From Anaerozeibacter quisquiliarum (lineage in GTDB: Bacteria; Bacillota; Clostridia; Christensenellales; Aristaeellaceae), in assembly GCA_051162045.1 (NCBI GenBank), contig JBISDI010000014.1: DNA of 64,000 nucleotides; one strand, 5' to 3'. Position numbers and translations under genes: made by a program. Positions 16,725-25,652 of this stretch are shown piece after piece; positions within the stretch are counted from its first letter, which is position 1, and every line of letters begins with the position of its first letter. Below the pieces are notes generated by a model. It was not told where the DNA came from and did not search any database. It saw only the letters and a list, made by a program, of their open reading frames with translations.

Positions 16725-19700
16725 TTGCGGTTAAAGAAACTGGAAATCCAAGGCTTCAAATCGTTCGCGGACCGGACGGAGATCACCTTCGAGCACGGCA
16801 TCACCGGCATCGTGGGGCCCAACGGCTGCGGAAAGTCCAACATCTCCGACGCGGTGCGCTGGGTGCTCGGCGAACAAAGCGCCAAGACGTTGCGCGGCGG
16901 CAAGATGGAGGATGTCATTTTTGGCGGTACCGAAAAGCGCCGCCGCTTGTCGTTTTGCGAAGTCGTGCTGATATTTGACAACGAAGACCGCGCGCTGCCG
17001 CTGGATTTTGGCGAGGTGGGCGTGTCGCGGCGCGTGTACCGCAGCGGCGAGAGCGAGTACGCGATCAACAAGACGCCCTGCCGCCTACGCGACGTGGTCG
17101 AGCTGTTCCGCGACACCGGCATCGGCAAGGAGGGCTATTCGTTGATCGGCCAGGGCCGCATCGACGAGATCCTGTCGGTCAAGTCGGAAGACCGCCGCCA
17201 GATCTTCGAGGAGGCGGCCGGCATCGTCAAATACAAGGCGCGCCGCGCCGAGGCGCAGAAGCGCATGGAGAACACCCGGCTGAACCTGACCCGGGTGGAA
17301 GACATCCTGAGCGAGCTCGAAGCGCGCGTGGAGCCGCTGCGCGCGCAGAGCGAGACGGCGCGCGAGTACCTCGCGCTGCGCGAGGAACTCAAGGGGCTTG
17401 AGCTCAACGCGTTCCTCGTGCGCACCGAGCGCTACGGCGCGCGCATCGAGGAGCTGACCTGCGCCCAGCAGGCGACGAGCGCGGCGCTCGAGGAGGCCGA
17501 GGCCGAGAAGCTTATGCTGGGACAGCGGCGCGACGACGAGCAGGCGGCGCTGTCCGGCTTCGAGGCCGACGCCGCCGAGGCGCGCGAGCAGGTGCAGCGG
17601 CTGATCCGCGAGGTGGAGGCGCGCGAGGGCGCGGCGTCGGTGCTCCGCGAGCGCATGGCGGCCACCGAGCGCGACCGGGCGCGCATCGAGGGCGACCTGG
17701 CCGCGGCCCGCAGCGGCGGCGGCGGCATCGAGGCGCAGCTTTCCAAGCTGGCCGCCGAGATCGAGGCGGGCCGCGCGCGGTTGGCCGCGCTCAAGCTCAC
17801 CCAGGCGCAGGCCGAGCAGGAACTGCGCGCGCGCGAGCAGACGCTTGCGCTGCGCGAGGAGGAGTCCGAGCGGCTCAAGGCCGCGGTCATCGACACGATG
17901 AACCGGTTGAGCGACGTCAAGAGCGAGCAGGCGCGGCTCGACGCGATGCGCGACGCGCTGATGAGCCGCATCGAGTCGATGGCGCGCGAGGAGGCGCTGG
18001 GCGGCGACCAGGGCGAGCTGCTGCTGCGCGCGGTGCTGAAAGCCGAGGAAAGACTGGCCGAGGAGCGCGCGGCCAAGGACGAGCTCGACCAGCTGTCGGC
18101 GAACGCGGTGGAGCGCGTCAAGGCGCTGGCCGAGCGCGGCGAGGAGCTGAACGAACGGCTGGCGCAGCTGACCGGGGCGCGGCAGGATGTGGCGTCGCGG
18201 CTCAAGGTGCTCGAGGAGATGCAGCGCGACTACGAGGGCTATCAGTTCTCGGTCAAGAACGTGCTGATGCAGGCGCGGCGCACAGGGTCCAGCGGCGTAC
18301 ACGGCGTCGTGGCCTCGCTGATCCAGGTGCCCAGGCGACTCGAGCGCGCGATCGACGTGGCGCTGGGCGGCGCGCTGCAGCACATCGTCGTCGAGCGCGA
18401 GGAAGACGCGGCCCGGCTGATCGAATACCTCAAGGCGGGCAGGCTCGGGCGCGCCACCTTCCTGCCGCTGTCGGCGATCCGCGGGCGGCTGCTCGACGGC
18501 CAGGAGCGGCGTCTGCTGACGATGCCGGGCTGCCTGGGGCTGGCGTCGGAGCTGATCGGCTGCGACGAGAGGTACCGCGGCGTGGTGGACAACCTGCTGG
18601 GCCGCACCGTGATCGCCGAGGACCTCAAGGGCGGCATCGCGATCATGCGCGCCGGCCGGCACGCGTTCCGGCTGGTGACGCTCGAGGGCGACGTGATGAA
18701 CCCCGGCGGCTCGATGACCGGCGGCAGCGTGCAGTCGCGCGTGACCAGCCTGCTCTCGCGCGAGCGCGAGGTCGGCGAACACCGCGAGCAACTTCAGCGG
18801 CTCGAGGTCGAACTGCTGACCACGCGCGAGGAGGCGCAGGCGCAGGACGAGGCGCGCGCCGAGCTCAAGCGCGAGCGCGCGGAGCTGTTCGAGCGGCTGC
18901 ACCAGCAGGAGATCGCCTGCGCACGCGAGGAGGCGCATCTCGCCGCCGCGCAGGGCGAGCTTTCCGCGCACGAGGGCCGCGCGCAGCGCTCGCTCGAGGC
19001 GCGCGAGCAGCTCGAAGCGCAGCTCCAGTCGGTCGAGGATCAGCTGTCCTCGCTTAAGGGCCGGTCCGAGGGCGAATCGCAGGCGAACGCCTCGCAGAAG
19101 GATCAGGCGGTCGAGCTGTCGCGCATGGTCGTGCAATTGCGCTCGGATGTGGCCGGGCTGTCCGGCGCGGTCGCCGACGGGCGGGTGAAGCTGACCGCCT
19201 GCGAGCGCGATCTGAACGCGCAGATGGCCGATCAGGCGCGGCTGAGCCGCCAGAAGAGCGACACCGCGCAGCTGCTGATGGACAGCGAGCAGGCGCTCGA
19301 GGCCGCGCGGTTGGCGTTTAAGCGCGATCAGGCGCAGCTCAAGGAGGACGAGCGCGGCCTCGCCCAGTTCAGGGCGGAGCTTAACGGGCGCCGCGCCCGG
19401 TTCCAGGCGATCGAGGAGCAGCGCACCGGCGCGCAGGCCGCGCTCAAGCAGGCGGGCGACGGGCTCGACCGGGTGCGCGCGCGCATCGACGAGCTGACCG
19501 ATCGCAGCCACCGGGGCGAACTGCAATTGAGCCGGGTCGAGGGCGAGCTCAAGGGGCTGACCGACCGGGTGTGGGAGGATTACGAGCTGAGCTACGAGGG
19601 CGCGTCGGCCTTCCGCGACGAGGGGTTCAAGCTGGGTGAATCGGAGAAGCGCATCGCGGAGATCCGCGCGCGGATCAAATCGATGGGCTCGGTCAACGTG

Positions 19701-20291
19701 GCCGCGGTCGACGAGTACCGGGAGACGGTCGAGCGGTTCGGCGAGCTGAACACGCAGCGCGACGACCTGATCAAGGCCGAGCTCGATCTGAACGGCATCA
19801 TCGAGGATTTGAGCCGACGGATGGAGGCGCAGTTCAAGGCCGAGTTCTATAAGCTCAACGATAACTTCCAGCAGACCTTCGTCGAGCTGTTCGGCGGCGG
19901 GCAGGCCGAGTTGCGGCTGGCCGATCCCAAGGACGCGCTGGGCTGCGGCATCGACGTAGTGGCGCAGCCGCCGGGCAAGAAGCTTACGATGCTGTCGCTG
20001 CTGTCGGGCGGCGAGCGCGCGCTGACCGCGATCGCGATCCTGTTCGCGATGCTGCGGCTCAAGCCCACCCCGTTCTGCTTCCTCGATGAAATCGAGGCCG
20101 CGCTCGACGACGCCAACATTGACAACTACGCGGAATTTTTGAAGGCGTATTCGCGCAAGACGCAGTTCGTCATCGTCACCCACCGCAAGGGCACCATGGA
20201 GCGCTGCGACGCGCTCTACGGCGTGGCGATGGAGGAAAAGGGCGTATCCAGGATGGTGTCGGTGCGCCTGAGCGAGGCGCAGGCGATGTGA
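16725..20291 (+). CDS. smc: chromosome partition protein SMC
   Basis: SMC is the ATPase of the bacterial condensin, which organises and segregates the chromosome with ScpA and ScpB. The 1188-aa length is typical. It has an N-terminal Walker A (GPNGCGKSNISDAVRWVLGE), a first coiled coil (about residues 170-500), a hinge (about 510-660, including VHGVVASLIQVPRRLERAID and GDVMNPGGSMTGGS), a second coiled coil, and the C-terminal signature (LLSGGERALTAIAILFAML) and Walker B (FCFLDEIEAALDDANI). The start is TTG at 16725, giving MRLKKLEIQGFKSFADRTE, with GAGG 9 nt upstream. scpA/scpB are not in the window. Confidence 0.97.
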   Translation: MRLKKLEIQGFKSFADRTEITFEHGITGIVGPNGCGKSNISDAVRWVLGEQSAKTLRGGKMEDVIFGGTEKRRRLSFCEVVLIFDNEDRALPLDFGEVGVSRRVYRSGESEYAINKTPCRLRDVVELFRDTGIGKEGYSLIGQGRIDEILSVKSEDRRQIFEEAAGIVKYKARRAEAQKRMENTRLNLTRVEDILSELEARVEPLRAQSETAREYLALREELKGLELNAFLVRTERYGARIEELTCAQQATSAALEEAEAEKLMLGQRRDDEQAALSGFEADAAEAREQVQRLIREVEAREGAASVLRERMAATERDRARIEGDLAAARSGGGGIEAQLSKLAAEIEAGRARLAALKLTQAQAEQELRAREQTLALREEESERLKAAVIDTMNRLSDVKSEQARLDAMRDALMSRIESMAREEALGGDQGELLLRAVLKAEERLAEERAAKDELDQLSANAVERVKALAERGEELNERLAQLTGARQDVASRLKVLEEMQRDYEGYQFSVKNVLMQARRTGSSGVHGVVASLIQVPRRLERAIDVALGGALQHIVVEREEDAARLIEYLKAGRLGRATFLPLSAIRGRLLDGQERRLLTMPGCLGLASELIGCDERYRGVVDNLLGRTVIAEDLKGGIAIMRAGRHAFRLVTLEGDVMNPGGSMTGGSVQSRVTSLLSREREVGEHREQLQRLEVELLTTREEAQAQDEARAELKRERAELFERLHQQEIACAREEAHLAAAQGELSAHEGRAQRSLEAREQLEAQLQSVEDQLSSLKGRSEGESQANASQKDQAVELSRMVVQLRSDVAGLSGAVADGRVKLTACERDLNAQMADQARLSRQKSDTAQLLMDSEQALEAARLAFKRDQAQLKEDERGLAQFRAELNGRRARFQAIEEQRTGAQAALKQAGDGLDRVRARIDELTDRSHRGELQLSRVEGELKGLTDRVWEDYELSYEGASAFRDEGFKLGESEKRIAEIRARIKSMGSVNVAAVDEYRETVERFGELNTQRDDLIKAELDLNGIIEDLSRRMEAQFKAEFYKLNDNFQQTFVELFGGGQAELRLADPKDALGCGIDVVAQPPGKKLTMLSLLSGGERALTAIAILFAMLRLKPTPFCFLDEIEAALDDANIDNYAEFLKAYSRKTQFVIVTHRKGTMERCDALYGVAMEEKGVSRMVSVRLSEAQAM

Positions 20292-20397
20292 CGCGCCTGC
20301 CCCGATGGCCCGCAGGGCCGAGTCCGTACCCGATCCGTAAAACAGCGTCCCCCTGCCGGCATCCCCGCCGGCACGGGAGGATAGAAAGGACCCCATC

Positions 20398-21150
20398 ATG
20401 CACATCTTACTCTCAAACGACGACGGCATCCACGCCGCCGGCCTGCGCGCGCTGGCGGAGGCTTGCAGGAGCGCCGGGCACCGCGTGACCGTCTGCGCGC
20501 CCGACCGCGAGCGAAGCGCATCCGGGCACGCGCTCACGATGCGCGACCCGCTGTACGCCGCGCGCGTCGACTACGATGACATCGATGCCTGGGCAATCAG
20601 CGGCACGCCGGTCGACTGCGTACGGCTGGGGCTGCTAAACCTCGCGGAAGGGCCGATCGACCTGGTGGTATCGGGCATCAACCACGGCCCGAATCTGGGC
20701 ACCGACACGCTGTACTCGGGCACGGTGGCGGCGGCAATGGAGGCGCTGGTGCTGGACCACGCGGCGCTGGCGGTATCGCTGTGCTCGAAGCGCAAGATGG
20801 AATATGTGGCCGACGCGGCCCGGTGGGCGTGTCGGGTGATCGCGGATATGGAATCGCGCGGCCTCGACCGGGCGCATCTGTATAATCTGAACGTGCCCGC
20901 GCTGCCGTTCGACGAGGTCAAGGGCGTACGCCCGGCGCAGCTGTCGCGCAAGCGCTATGTGAACGGCTATGAGAAGCTGACCTCGCCGTTCGGGCGCGAT
21001 CACTACTGGCTGAACTCCTGGCCCGAGGAGGCCGAGGAGGTGCCCGGCAGCGACGAGGCGCTCGTCCGGGCGGGCTATGCCGCGCTGACGCCGTTGACCT
21101 GGTCGCTGATGGACGAAGCGGCGCTTACCGGACTGGAAGGAGGATGGTGA
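20398..21150 (+). CDS. surE: 5'/3'-nucleotidase SurE
   Basis: SurE is a metal-dependent phosphatase that dephosphorylates nucleoside monophosphates and is linked to stationary-phase survival. The 250-aa protein begins with the family signature MHILLSNDDGIHAAGLRAL (metal-binding DD) and continues with VTVCAPDRERSASGHALT, ISGTPVDCVRLG and VVSGINHGPNLGTDTLYSGT. It lies between smc and ftsY, which are normally adjacent in Bacillota, 3 nt before ftsY. The 106-nt gap after smc includes a purine-rich region and a ribosome binding site (GGAGGATAGAAAGGA). Confidence 0.95.
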   Translation: MHILLSNDDGIHAAGLRALAEACRSAGHRVTVCAPDRERSASGHALTMRDPLYAARVDYDDIDAWAISGTPVDCVRLGLLNLAEGPIDLVVSGINHGPNLGTDTLYSGTVAAAMEALVLDHAALAVSLCSKRKMEYVADAARWACRVIADMESRGLDRAHLYNLNVPALPFDEVKGVRPAQLSRKRYVNGYEKLTSPFGRDHYWLNSWPEEAEEVPGSDEALVRAGYAALTPLTWSLMDEAALTGLEGGW

Positions 21151-21153
21151 CGG

Positions 21154-22068
21154 ATGGGACTGTTTGACAAGCTCAAAGACCTGTTCACGGCGCGCGACAG
21201 CGCCTCGGGCAGGATGGATGAGTTGGTGGAAAGCCATAAGCCGCCCAAGGGCCCGTATAAGCCGCTCGACGACGAGTTCTACGAGGACCTGACCGACATC
21301 TTAATCATGGCCGACGTGGGCGTCAAGACGACGGAGAAGGTGGTCGCTCAGCTGCGCACCCAATGCCAGGACGAGAAGATCGGAGACCCGGAGGAGGCGC
21401 GCTCGGCGCTGCGCACGATTCTCGCGCAGGTGATGGGCAGCGAGCCGATGAAGCTGGCTTCGCCGATGATCTTGCTGGTGATCGGGGTGAACGGGGTGGG
21501 CAAGACCACCTCGATCGGCAAGCTGGCCATGCGGATGAAGACGGTGGGGCGGCGCGTGGTACTGTGCGCGGGCGACACCTTCCGCGCGGCGGCGGCGGAC
21601 CAGCTGACGATCTGGGCGGAGCGCGCGGGCGTGTCGATCGTCAAGCAGAAGGAAGGGGCGGACCCGGCGGCGGTGGTGTTCGACGGCATCCAAGCGGCGA
21701 AGGCGCGGGGCGCGGACGTGCTGATCGTGGACACGGCGGGGCGGCTGCACAACAAGGCGCACCTGATGGAAGAGCTCCGCAAGATTTCGCGCGTGGCGGC
21801 ACGGGAGTATCCGGAGGCCCAGATCAAGTCGCTGCTGGTGATCGACGCGACGACCGGGCAGAACGGGCTTGCGCAGGCGCAGGTATTCAAGGAAGTGGCG
21901 GATCTTGACGGCATCGTGCTGACAAAGCTGGACGGCACCGCGAAGGGCGGCATCGCCATCGCGATCCGCAGCGAGATGGGTCTGCCGGTGCGCTACATCG
22001 GCGTGGGCGAGAAACTGGATGATTTGGAGCCGTTCGACGCACAGGCGTTCGTAGAAGCGATTTTTTAG
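21154..22068 (+). CDS. ftsY: signal recognition particle receptor FtsY
   Basis: FtsY is the GTPase that receives the SRP-ribosome complex at the membrane. Its 304 aa comprise a very short N-terminal lead (MGLFDKLKDLFTARDSASGR), the N domain and the G domain: G1 GVNGVGKTTSIGKLA, CAGDTFRAAAADQL, G3 DTAGRLHNKAHLMEEL, G4 TKLDGTAKGG, and the closing YIGVGEKLDDLEPF. The long acidic A domain of proteobacterial FtsY is absent, as in many Gram-positives. GGAGG upstream overlaps the surE stop. No ylxM or ffh follows. Confidence 0.96.
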   Translation: MGLFDKLKDLFTARDSASGRMDELVESHKPPKGPYKPLDDEFYEDLTDILIMADVGVKTTEKVVAQLRTQCQDEKIGDPEEARSALRTILAQVMGSEPMKLASPMILLVIGVNGVGKTTSIGKLAMRMKTVGRRVVLCAGDTFRAAAADQLTIWAERAGVSIVKQKEGADPAAVVFDGIQAAKARGADVLIVDTAGRLHNKAHLMEELRKISRVAAREYPEAQIKSLLVIDATTGQNGLAQAQVFKEVADLDGIVLTKLDGTAKGGIAIAIRSEMGLPVRYIGVGEKLDDLEPFDAQAFVEAIF

Positions 22069-22237
22069 GAGAAGGGGCGGGAAGGACAGGGCAGATTTCC
22101 CCGCGTAAGCGGCGATGGGCGTTCAGAGGGCGCAGCCCTTTGGCGGGGTCCAGGGGGTGCGTAGGGAGCGCGGCCAGCGGCCGATGACGGGCCGGAGCAC
22201 CCCAATGCGCAAGCGGGCATTCAGCCCGGATGGGCCG

Positions 22238-22260
22238 GGGCGACCATTGCGAATTGAGCG
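22238..22260 (+). repeat. dispersed intergenic repeat, family B copy 3
   Basis: GGGGCGACCATTGCGAATTG then AG, identical over 22 nt to the copy at 16521. The surrounding 22069-22337 interval is a mosaic of short GC-rich repeats and I see no gene in it. Confidence 0.7.
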
Positions 22261-22276
22261 AGGAGCCCTTGGCGTA

Positions 22277-22347
22277 ACCCCCGCTCAAGGGCTTTGCCCT
22301 GTTACCATAGAAATGCGCGCTTAAGAATCCTCACCGTTCACGCGGGG
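22277..22347 (+). repeat. dispersed intergenic repeat, family A copy 2
   Basis: Blocks CCCCCGCTCAAGGGCTTTGC, TTAAGAATCC and CACGCGGGG in the same order as 44289-44340, but with about 22 extra nucleotides between the second and third block. It reaches into the region just before the recQ stop codon. Confidence 0.65.
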
Positions 22348-24101
22348 CCGTTGATCTCCCGCAAAAACGCCTCCCCGTACGCCGCCAGCTTCGCCTGCCC
22401 TACGCCGGGCACGGCGAGCATTTCATCGGGTGTGCGCGGGCGCAGCTGAATCATCGCGCGCAGCGTCGAATCGGGGAAGACCACGTAGGGCGGCACGCCG
22501 CGCACGGAAGAGAGCCGCAGCCTGAGCGCGCGCAGCTGCTCAAACATCGGATCGTCATCCGCCCCGACCGTCCGCGCGCCCGGCGCGGGTGAACCGGCCC
22601 GCGCCCGCTTGGCGGGCGCTTCTTGCAGCGCTTCGCCCGGCGCGCACACCGAGCAGTTGCCGCATGCCGCCTTTTCCCCGAAATATTCCAGGATGACCGC
22701 GCGCAGACAGCGCCGGCCCTCGCAATAGTCCACCATCCGGTTCAATCGCCCGAGCGCCGCCGAGCGCGCGGCCGCGGCCTCGGCGTTGCCCGCACCGGCG
22801 AGCTCGCGCGACTGGTCGATCAGCAGCCGCTGCGTCACGATGTCCGCGCGCGAGAACAGCAGCACGCAGTCGGCGCTCTCGCCGTCGCGCCCGGCCCGCC
22901 CGGCCTCCTGATAGTAGTGCTCGATGTCCGCGGGCATGTTGTAGTGGATCACGAACGAAACGTTCGACTTGTCGATGCCCATGCCGAACGCGTTGGTCGC
23001 CACGATCACCCGCGCGCGGTCGCGGGAGAAATCGTCCTGGGCCTGCTTGCGCTCGTCGTCGCCGAGCCCCGCGTGGTAGCGCACCGCCGGCACGCCCATC
23101 GCCACCAGCCGCTCGTGCACCTTTTCCACGTTCTTACGCGTGGCGCAGTAGATGATGCCGCTCTTACCCGCGTAGCGCTCGATCAGCGAGGCCAGCGCGC
23201 GGTCCCTGCGCTTGGGCTGATGCACCTCGAAGCGCAGGTTGGGCCGGTTGAACCCGGTTGTCAGCGCGAACGGGTCGCGCAGCCTGAGCAGCCGCAGAAT
23301 GTCCTCGCGCACGCGCGCGGTGGCGGTGGCGGTCAGCGCGCACACCGGCGGGCGCGCGCCCAGTTGATCGATGAAGTCCGGGATGCCCAAGTAGCTGGGC
23401 CTAAAGTCATGCCCCCACTGAGACAGGCAGTGCGCCTCGTCGACCGCGATCAGCGAAATGTCCATCGCCCGCGCCGCCGCCAGGAAGCGCGGGGTTTGCA
23501 GCCGCTCAGGCGCGACGTACAGCACCTTGTACCGGCCCTCGGCCGCGCGATCCAGCGCCAGCTCGAACTGGCGCGCTGTCAGCGCGCTGTTGAGGTAGGC
23601 CGCGCTGACCCCGGCCTCCAGCAGCGCCGCCACCTGGTCCTGCATCAGCGAGATCAGCGGCGACACGATCAGCGCCGTGCCCGGCATCATCAGCGCCGGC
23701 AGCTGGTAGCAGATCGACTTGCCCGCCCCGGTCGGCATCACGCCCAGCGCGTCGCGCCCGGCAAGCATCGCCTCGATGAGAGGCCCCTGCCCCTCGCGGA
23801 ACGCGTCGTAGCCGAACACCTCCCGCAGCTTTGCGAGCGCGGCTTCCATATCAGGCGCGTCATGCGCTTCGGGCTCGATCCGGTTGCCCTCGCCCTCGGG
23901 CGCGAACCGCCGGTAGCGCACACCGTCCCGCACGACCGTCTCGCCCCACATCGCAAGCGGCCGCACCCACACGCCGCCCTCGCCGTACAGCGCGCGGTAG
24001 ACCGCCACCTTTTCGCGCGTCTCCGAGTGCTGCGCGATATAGAGCAGCTCGTAGCGCCCGCCCTTGAAATGCGTGTATATGCCGGGCCTGGGTTCTGTCA
24101 T
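22338..24101 (-). CDS. recQ: RecQ-family DNA helicase with N-terminal DUF1653 domain
   Basis: This 587-aa protein unwinds DNA 3'-5' in recombination and repair. Residues about 5-65 (GIYTHFKGGRYELLYIAQHS to WVRPLAMWGETV) match the small DUF1653 domain. The helicase core follows: Walker A GVMPTGAGKSICYQLPAL, DEAH box IAVDEAHCLSQWGHDFRPSY, motif V FGMGIDKSNVSFVIHYNMPA, motif VI YYQEAGRAGRDG. A zinc site is seen in CEGRRCLRAVILEYFGEKAA then CGNCSVC. An HRDC domain ends the protein (FEQLRALRLRLSSVRGVPPY). The RQC winged helix expected between zinc site and HRDC is missing. ATG 24101 has AAGGGGG 9 nt upstream and is preferred to 24122. Confidence 0.93.
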   Translation of the reverse strand: MTEPRPGIYTHFKGGRYELLYIAQHSETREKVAVYRALYGEGGVWVRPLAMWGETVVRDGVRYRRFAPEGEGNRIEPEAHDAPDMEAALAKLREVFGYDAFREGQGPLIEAMLAGRDALGVMPTGAGKSICYQLPALMMPGTALIVSPLISLMQDQVAALLEAGVSAAYLNSALTARQFELALDRAAEGRYKVLYVAPERLQTPRFLAAARAMDISLIAVDEAHCLSQWGHDFRPSYLGIPDFIDQLGARPPVCALTATATARVREDILRLLRLRDPFALTTGFNRPNLRFEVHQPKRRDRALASLIERYAGKSGIIYCATRKNVEKVHERLVAMGVPAVRYHAGLGDDERKQAQDDFSRDRARVIVATNAFGMGIDKSNVSFVIHYNMPADIEHYYQEAGRAGRDGESADCVLLFSRADIVTQRLLIDQSRELAGAGNAEAAAARSAALGRLNRMVDYCEGRRCLRAVILEYFGEKAACGNCSVCAPGEALQEAPAKRARAGSPAPGARTVGADDDPMFEQLRALRLRLSSVRGVPPYVVFPDSTLRAMIQLRPRTPDEMLAVPGVGQAKLAAYGEAFLREINGPA

Positions 24102-24137
24102 CGGCGTACGCCCCCTTATCATATCTACCCAAGGCCC

Positions 24138-24272
24138 TTAAGCCCGTCGTATAGCTCGAGCCGAATATCCCCCATCGTTTTTCAACCTGAGGATTTCAAC
24201 CCATCTGGCAAATACATCGTTGAGCCCCTGCCATGTCAGCACGCGGCCACCCTGCAATTTCCTGTTTGCCAT
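24138..24272 (-). CDS. possible small protein, 44 aa
   Basis: An ATG at 24272 preceded by GAAGGA opens a 44-codon frame (MANRKLQGGRVLTWQGLNDV..., ending SARAIRRA). Composition looks protein-like, with an amphipathic central helix and an Arg/Ala tail, but I recognise no family. A TATAAT with a TTTACT 17 bp upstream lies directly before it, so close that the ribosome binding site would hardly be transcribed. It may therefore be a remnant or chance frame. Confidence 0.3.
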   Translation of the reverse strand: MANRKLQGGRVLTWQGLNDVFARWVEILRLKNDGGYSARAIRRA

Positions 24273-24361
24273 TGTATCCTTCATTATATCATGTCGGCTG
24301 TTGCCAGTAAAGAGACGAACCACGCTCTGAGCTGCGCGCCGCCACTTGCCCCAACCGGTTG

Positions 24362-24370
24362 TGGTAGAAT
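24362..24370 (+). promoter_or_regulatory. extended -10 promoter of the aldo/keto reductase
   Basis: TGGTAGAAT is an extended -10 element (TG-n-TAGAAT). No good -35 sits at 17 bp, as expected for extended -10 promoters. The ATG is at 24405 with AGGAGGA between. Confidence 0.55.
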
Positions 24371-24404
24371 CCTGGTAAATAATCCAATGCAGGAGGACGC
24401 AACC

Positions 24405-25556
24405 ATGCGATACCGCAATCTGGGCCGCAGCGGCCTGTCGGTCAGCGAAGTCGGGCTCGGCGGCGAGCATCTGGAGGGCAAGCCCTACGCGCAGGTCGAG
24501 GCCACGGTGCACGCGGCGCTCGACGCCGGCATCAACGTGCTCGACATCTTTATGTCCAACCCCGAGGTGCGAAGCGATTTGGGCCGCGCGCTCAAGGGGC
24601 GCAGGGGCGACATAATCATCCAAGGGCAGATCGGCTCGGGCTGGATCGGCGGGCAATACGCGCGCACACGCGACATCGATCAGTGCCACGCGTTTTATGA
24701 GGACCTGCTTGAGCGATTGAATACCGACTATATGGACGTGGCGATGGTGCACTACGTCGACACCGAGGAGGACCTGCGCCTGTCGCGCGAGCGCGGGCTG
24801 TTCGACTACGCGCAGGCGCTCAAGCACTCGGGCGCGGCGCGCGCGGTGGGCGTCAGTTCCCACGATCCGCTGATCGCGCGCCGGATCGTGGAGTCGGGCG
24901 AGGTGGATGTCTTGATGTTCTCGATCAATCCGGCCTACGACGTCGCGCCGGCGGACACCGACCTCGACCACCTGTTCATGGCCGATACCTACTCAAGGCA
25001 GGAGGCCTTCTCGCTCGACCCCGACCGCGAGGCGCTGTACCGCGCGTGCGAGACGCGCGGCGTGGGCATCACATCGATGAAGACGCTGGCGGCGGGCGCG
25101 CTGCTCAAGGCCGAGAGCTCGCCGTTCGGCGTAGCCATGAGCGTCGCGCAGCTGATCCATTATGCGCTCACGCGGCCGGCCGTGGCCAGCGTGCTGCTGG
25201 GCGCGAAGACGCCCGAGGAGATCGCCGAGGCGGTCGCCTACGAGACGGCATCGGACGCCGAGCGCGACTACGCGGCGGCGCTTAAGGCCGCGCCCAAGTT
25301 CTCGATGCGCGGCAAGTGCATGTACTGCAACCACTGCCTGCCCTGCCCCAAGCACATCGACATCGCGGCCGTCAACCGCTTCCTCGATCTGGCTGAGCAA
25401 TCCGAGCGGGTGCCCGCCAGCGTGCGCGAGCACTATCTGTCGCTTACGCGCAAGGCCGGCGACTGCATCGAGTGCCGCCGCTGCGAGCCCAACTGCCCGT
25501 TCGAGGTATCGATCGCCGAGCGCATGAGGCGGGCCCGGGCGGTGTTCGGGGCGTAA
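24405..25556 (+). CDS. aldo/keto reductase with C-terminal 4Fe-4S domain
   Basis: This 383-aa protein joins a TIM-barrel aldo/keto reductase to a ferredoxin-like tail. The N-terminus MRYRNLGRSGLSVSEVGLGG and MVHYVDTEEDL, AVGVSSHDPLIARRIVESGE, GVGITSMKTLAAGALL are family hallmarks. The tail has CMYCNHCLPCPKHID and, 70 residues later, CIECRRCEPNCPF, eight cysteines enough for two 4Fe-4S clusters. Such COG1453-type proteins are common in anaerobes and probably pass electrons between a ferredoxin and an organic substrate. In the barrel the usual catalytic tyrosine position is not obvious (NVLDIFMSNPEVRSDLG), so a non-classical reaction is possible. ATG 24405 follows AGGAGGA. Confidence 0.92.
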   Translation: MRYRNLGRSGLSVSEVGLGGEHLEGKPYAQVEATVHAALDAGINVLDIFMSNPEVRSDLGRALKGRRGDIIIQGQIGSGWIGGQYARTRDIDQCHAFYEDLLERLNTDYMDVAMVHYVDTEEDLRLSRERGLFDYAQALKHSGAARAVGVSSHDPLIARRIVESGEVDVLMFSINPAYDVAPADTDLDHLFMADTYSRQEAFSLDPDREALYRACETRGVGITSMKTLAAGALLKAESSPFGVAMSVAQLIHYALTRPAVASVLLGAKTPEEIAEAVAYETASDAERDYAAALKAAPKFSMRGKCMYCNHCLPCPKHIDIAAVNRFLDLAEQSERVPASVREHYLSLTRKAGDCIECRRCEPNCPFEVSIAERMRRARAVFGA

Positions 25557-25582
25557 CCGAGCTCGGCCATACCGGACAATCA

Positions 25583-25634
25583 AGGGGTGCGGGTGATCTA
25601 TCGACTATAGTCGACAAAAATCACCCGCACCCCT
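25583..25634. terminator. bidirectional hairpin between convergent genes
   Basis: A perfect 15-bp stem AGGGGTGCGGGTGAT / ATCACCCGCACCCCT (25583-25597 and 25620-25634). The loop itself contains the perfect palindrome TCGACTATAGTCGA (25601-25614). It lies between the convergent reductase and the 413-aa gene, so it can end both, although no long T-run follows the stem. Confidence 0.75.
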
Positions 25635-25652
25635 CGTCGTTGCCCACACCCC

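Noticed and set aside
17085..20537. Antisense open frame of 1150 codons opposite smc
   Set aside because: It runs opposite a complete, motif-perfect SMC; the Arg/Ala/Leu-rich product is what GC-rich third positions produce. No ribosome binding site or domain.
22623..24404. Upstream 594 codons of the open frame that ends in the aldo/keto reductase
   Set aside because: This part is antisense to recQ. The reductase starts at 24405 with its own ribosome binding site and extended -10 promoter.
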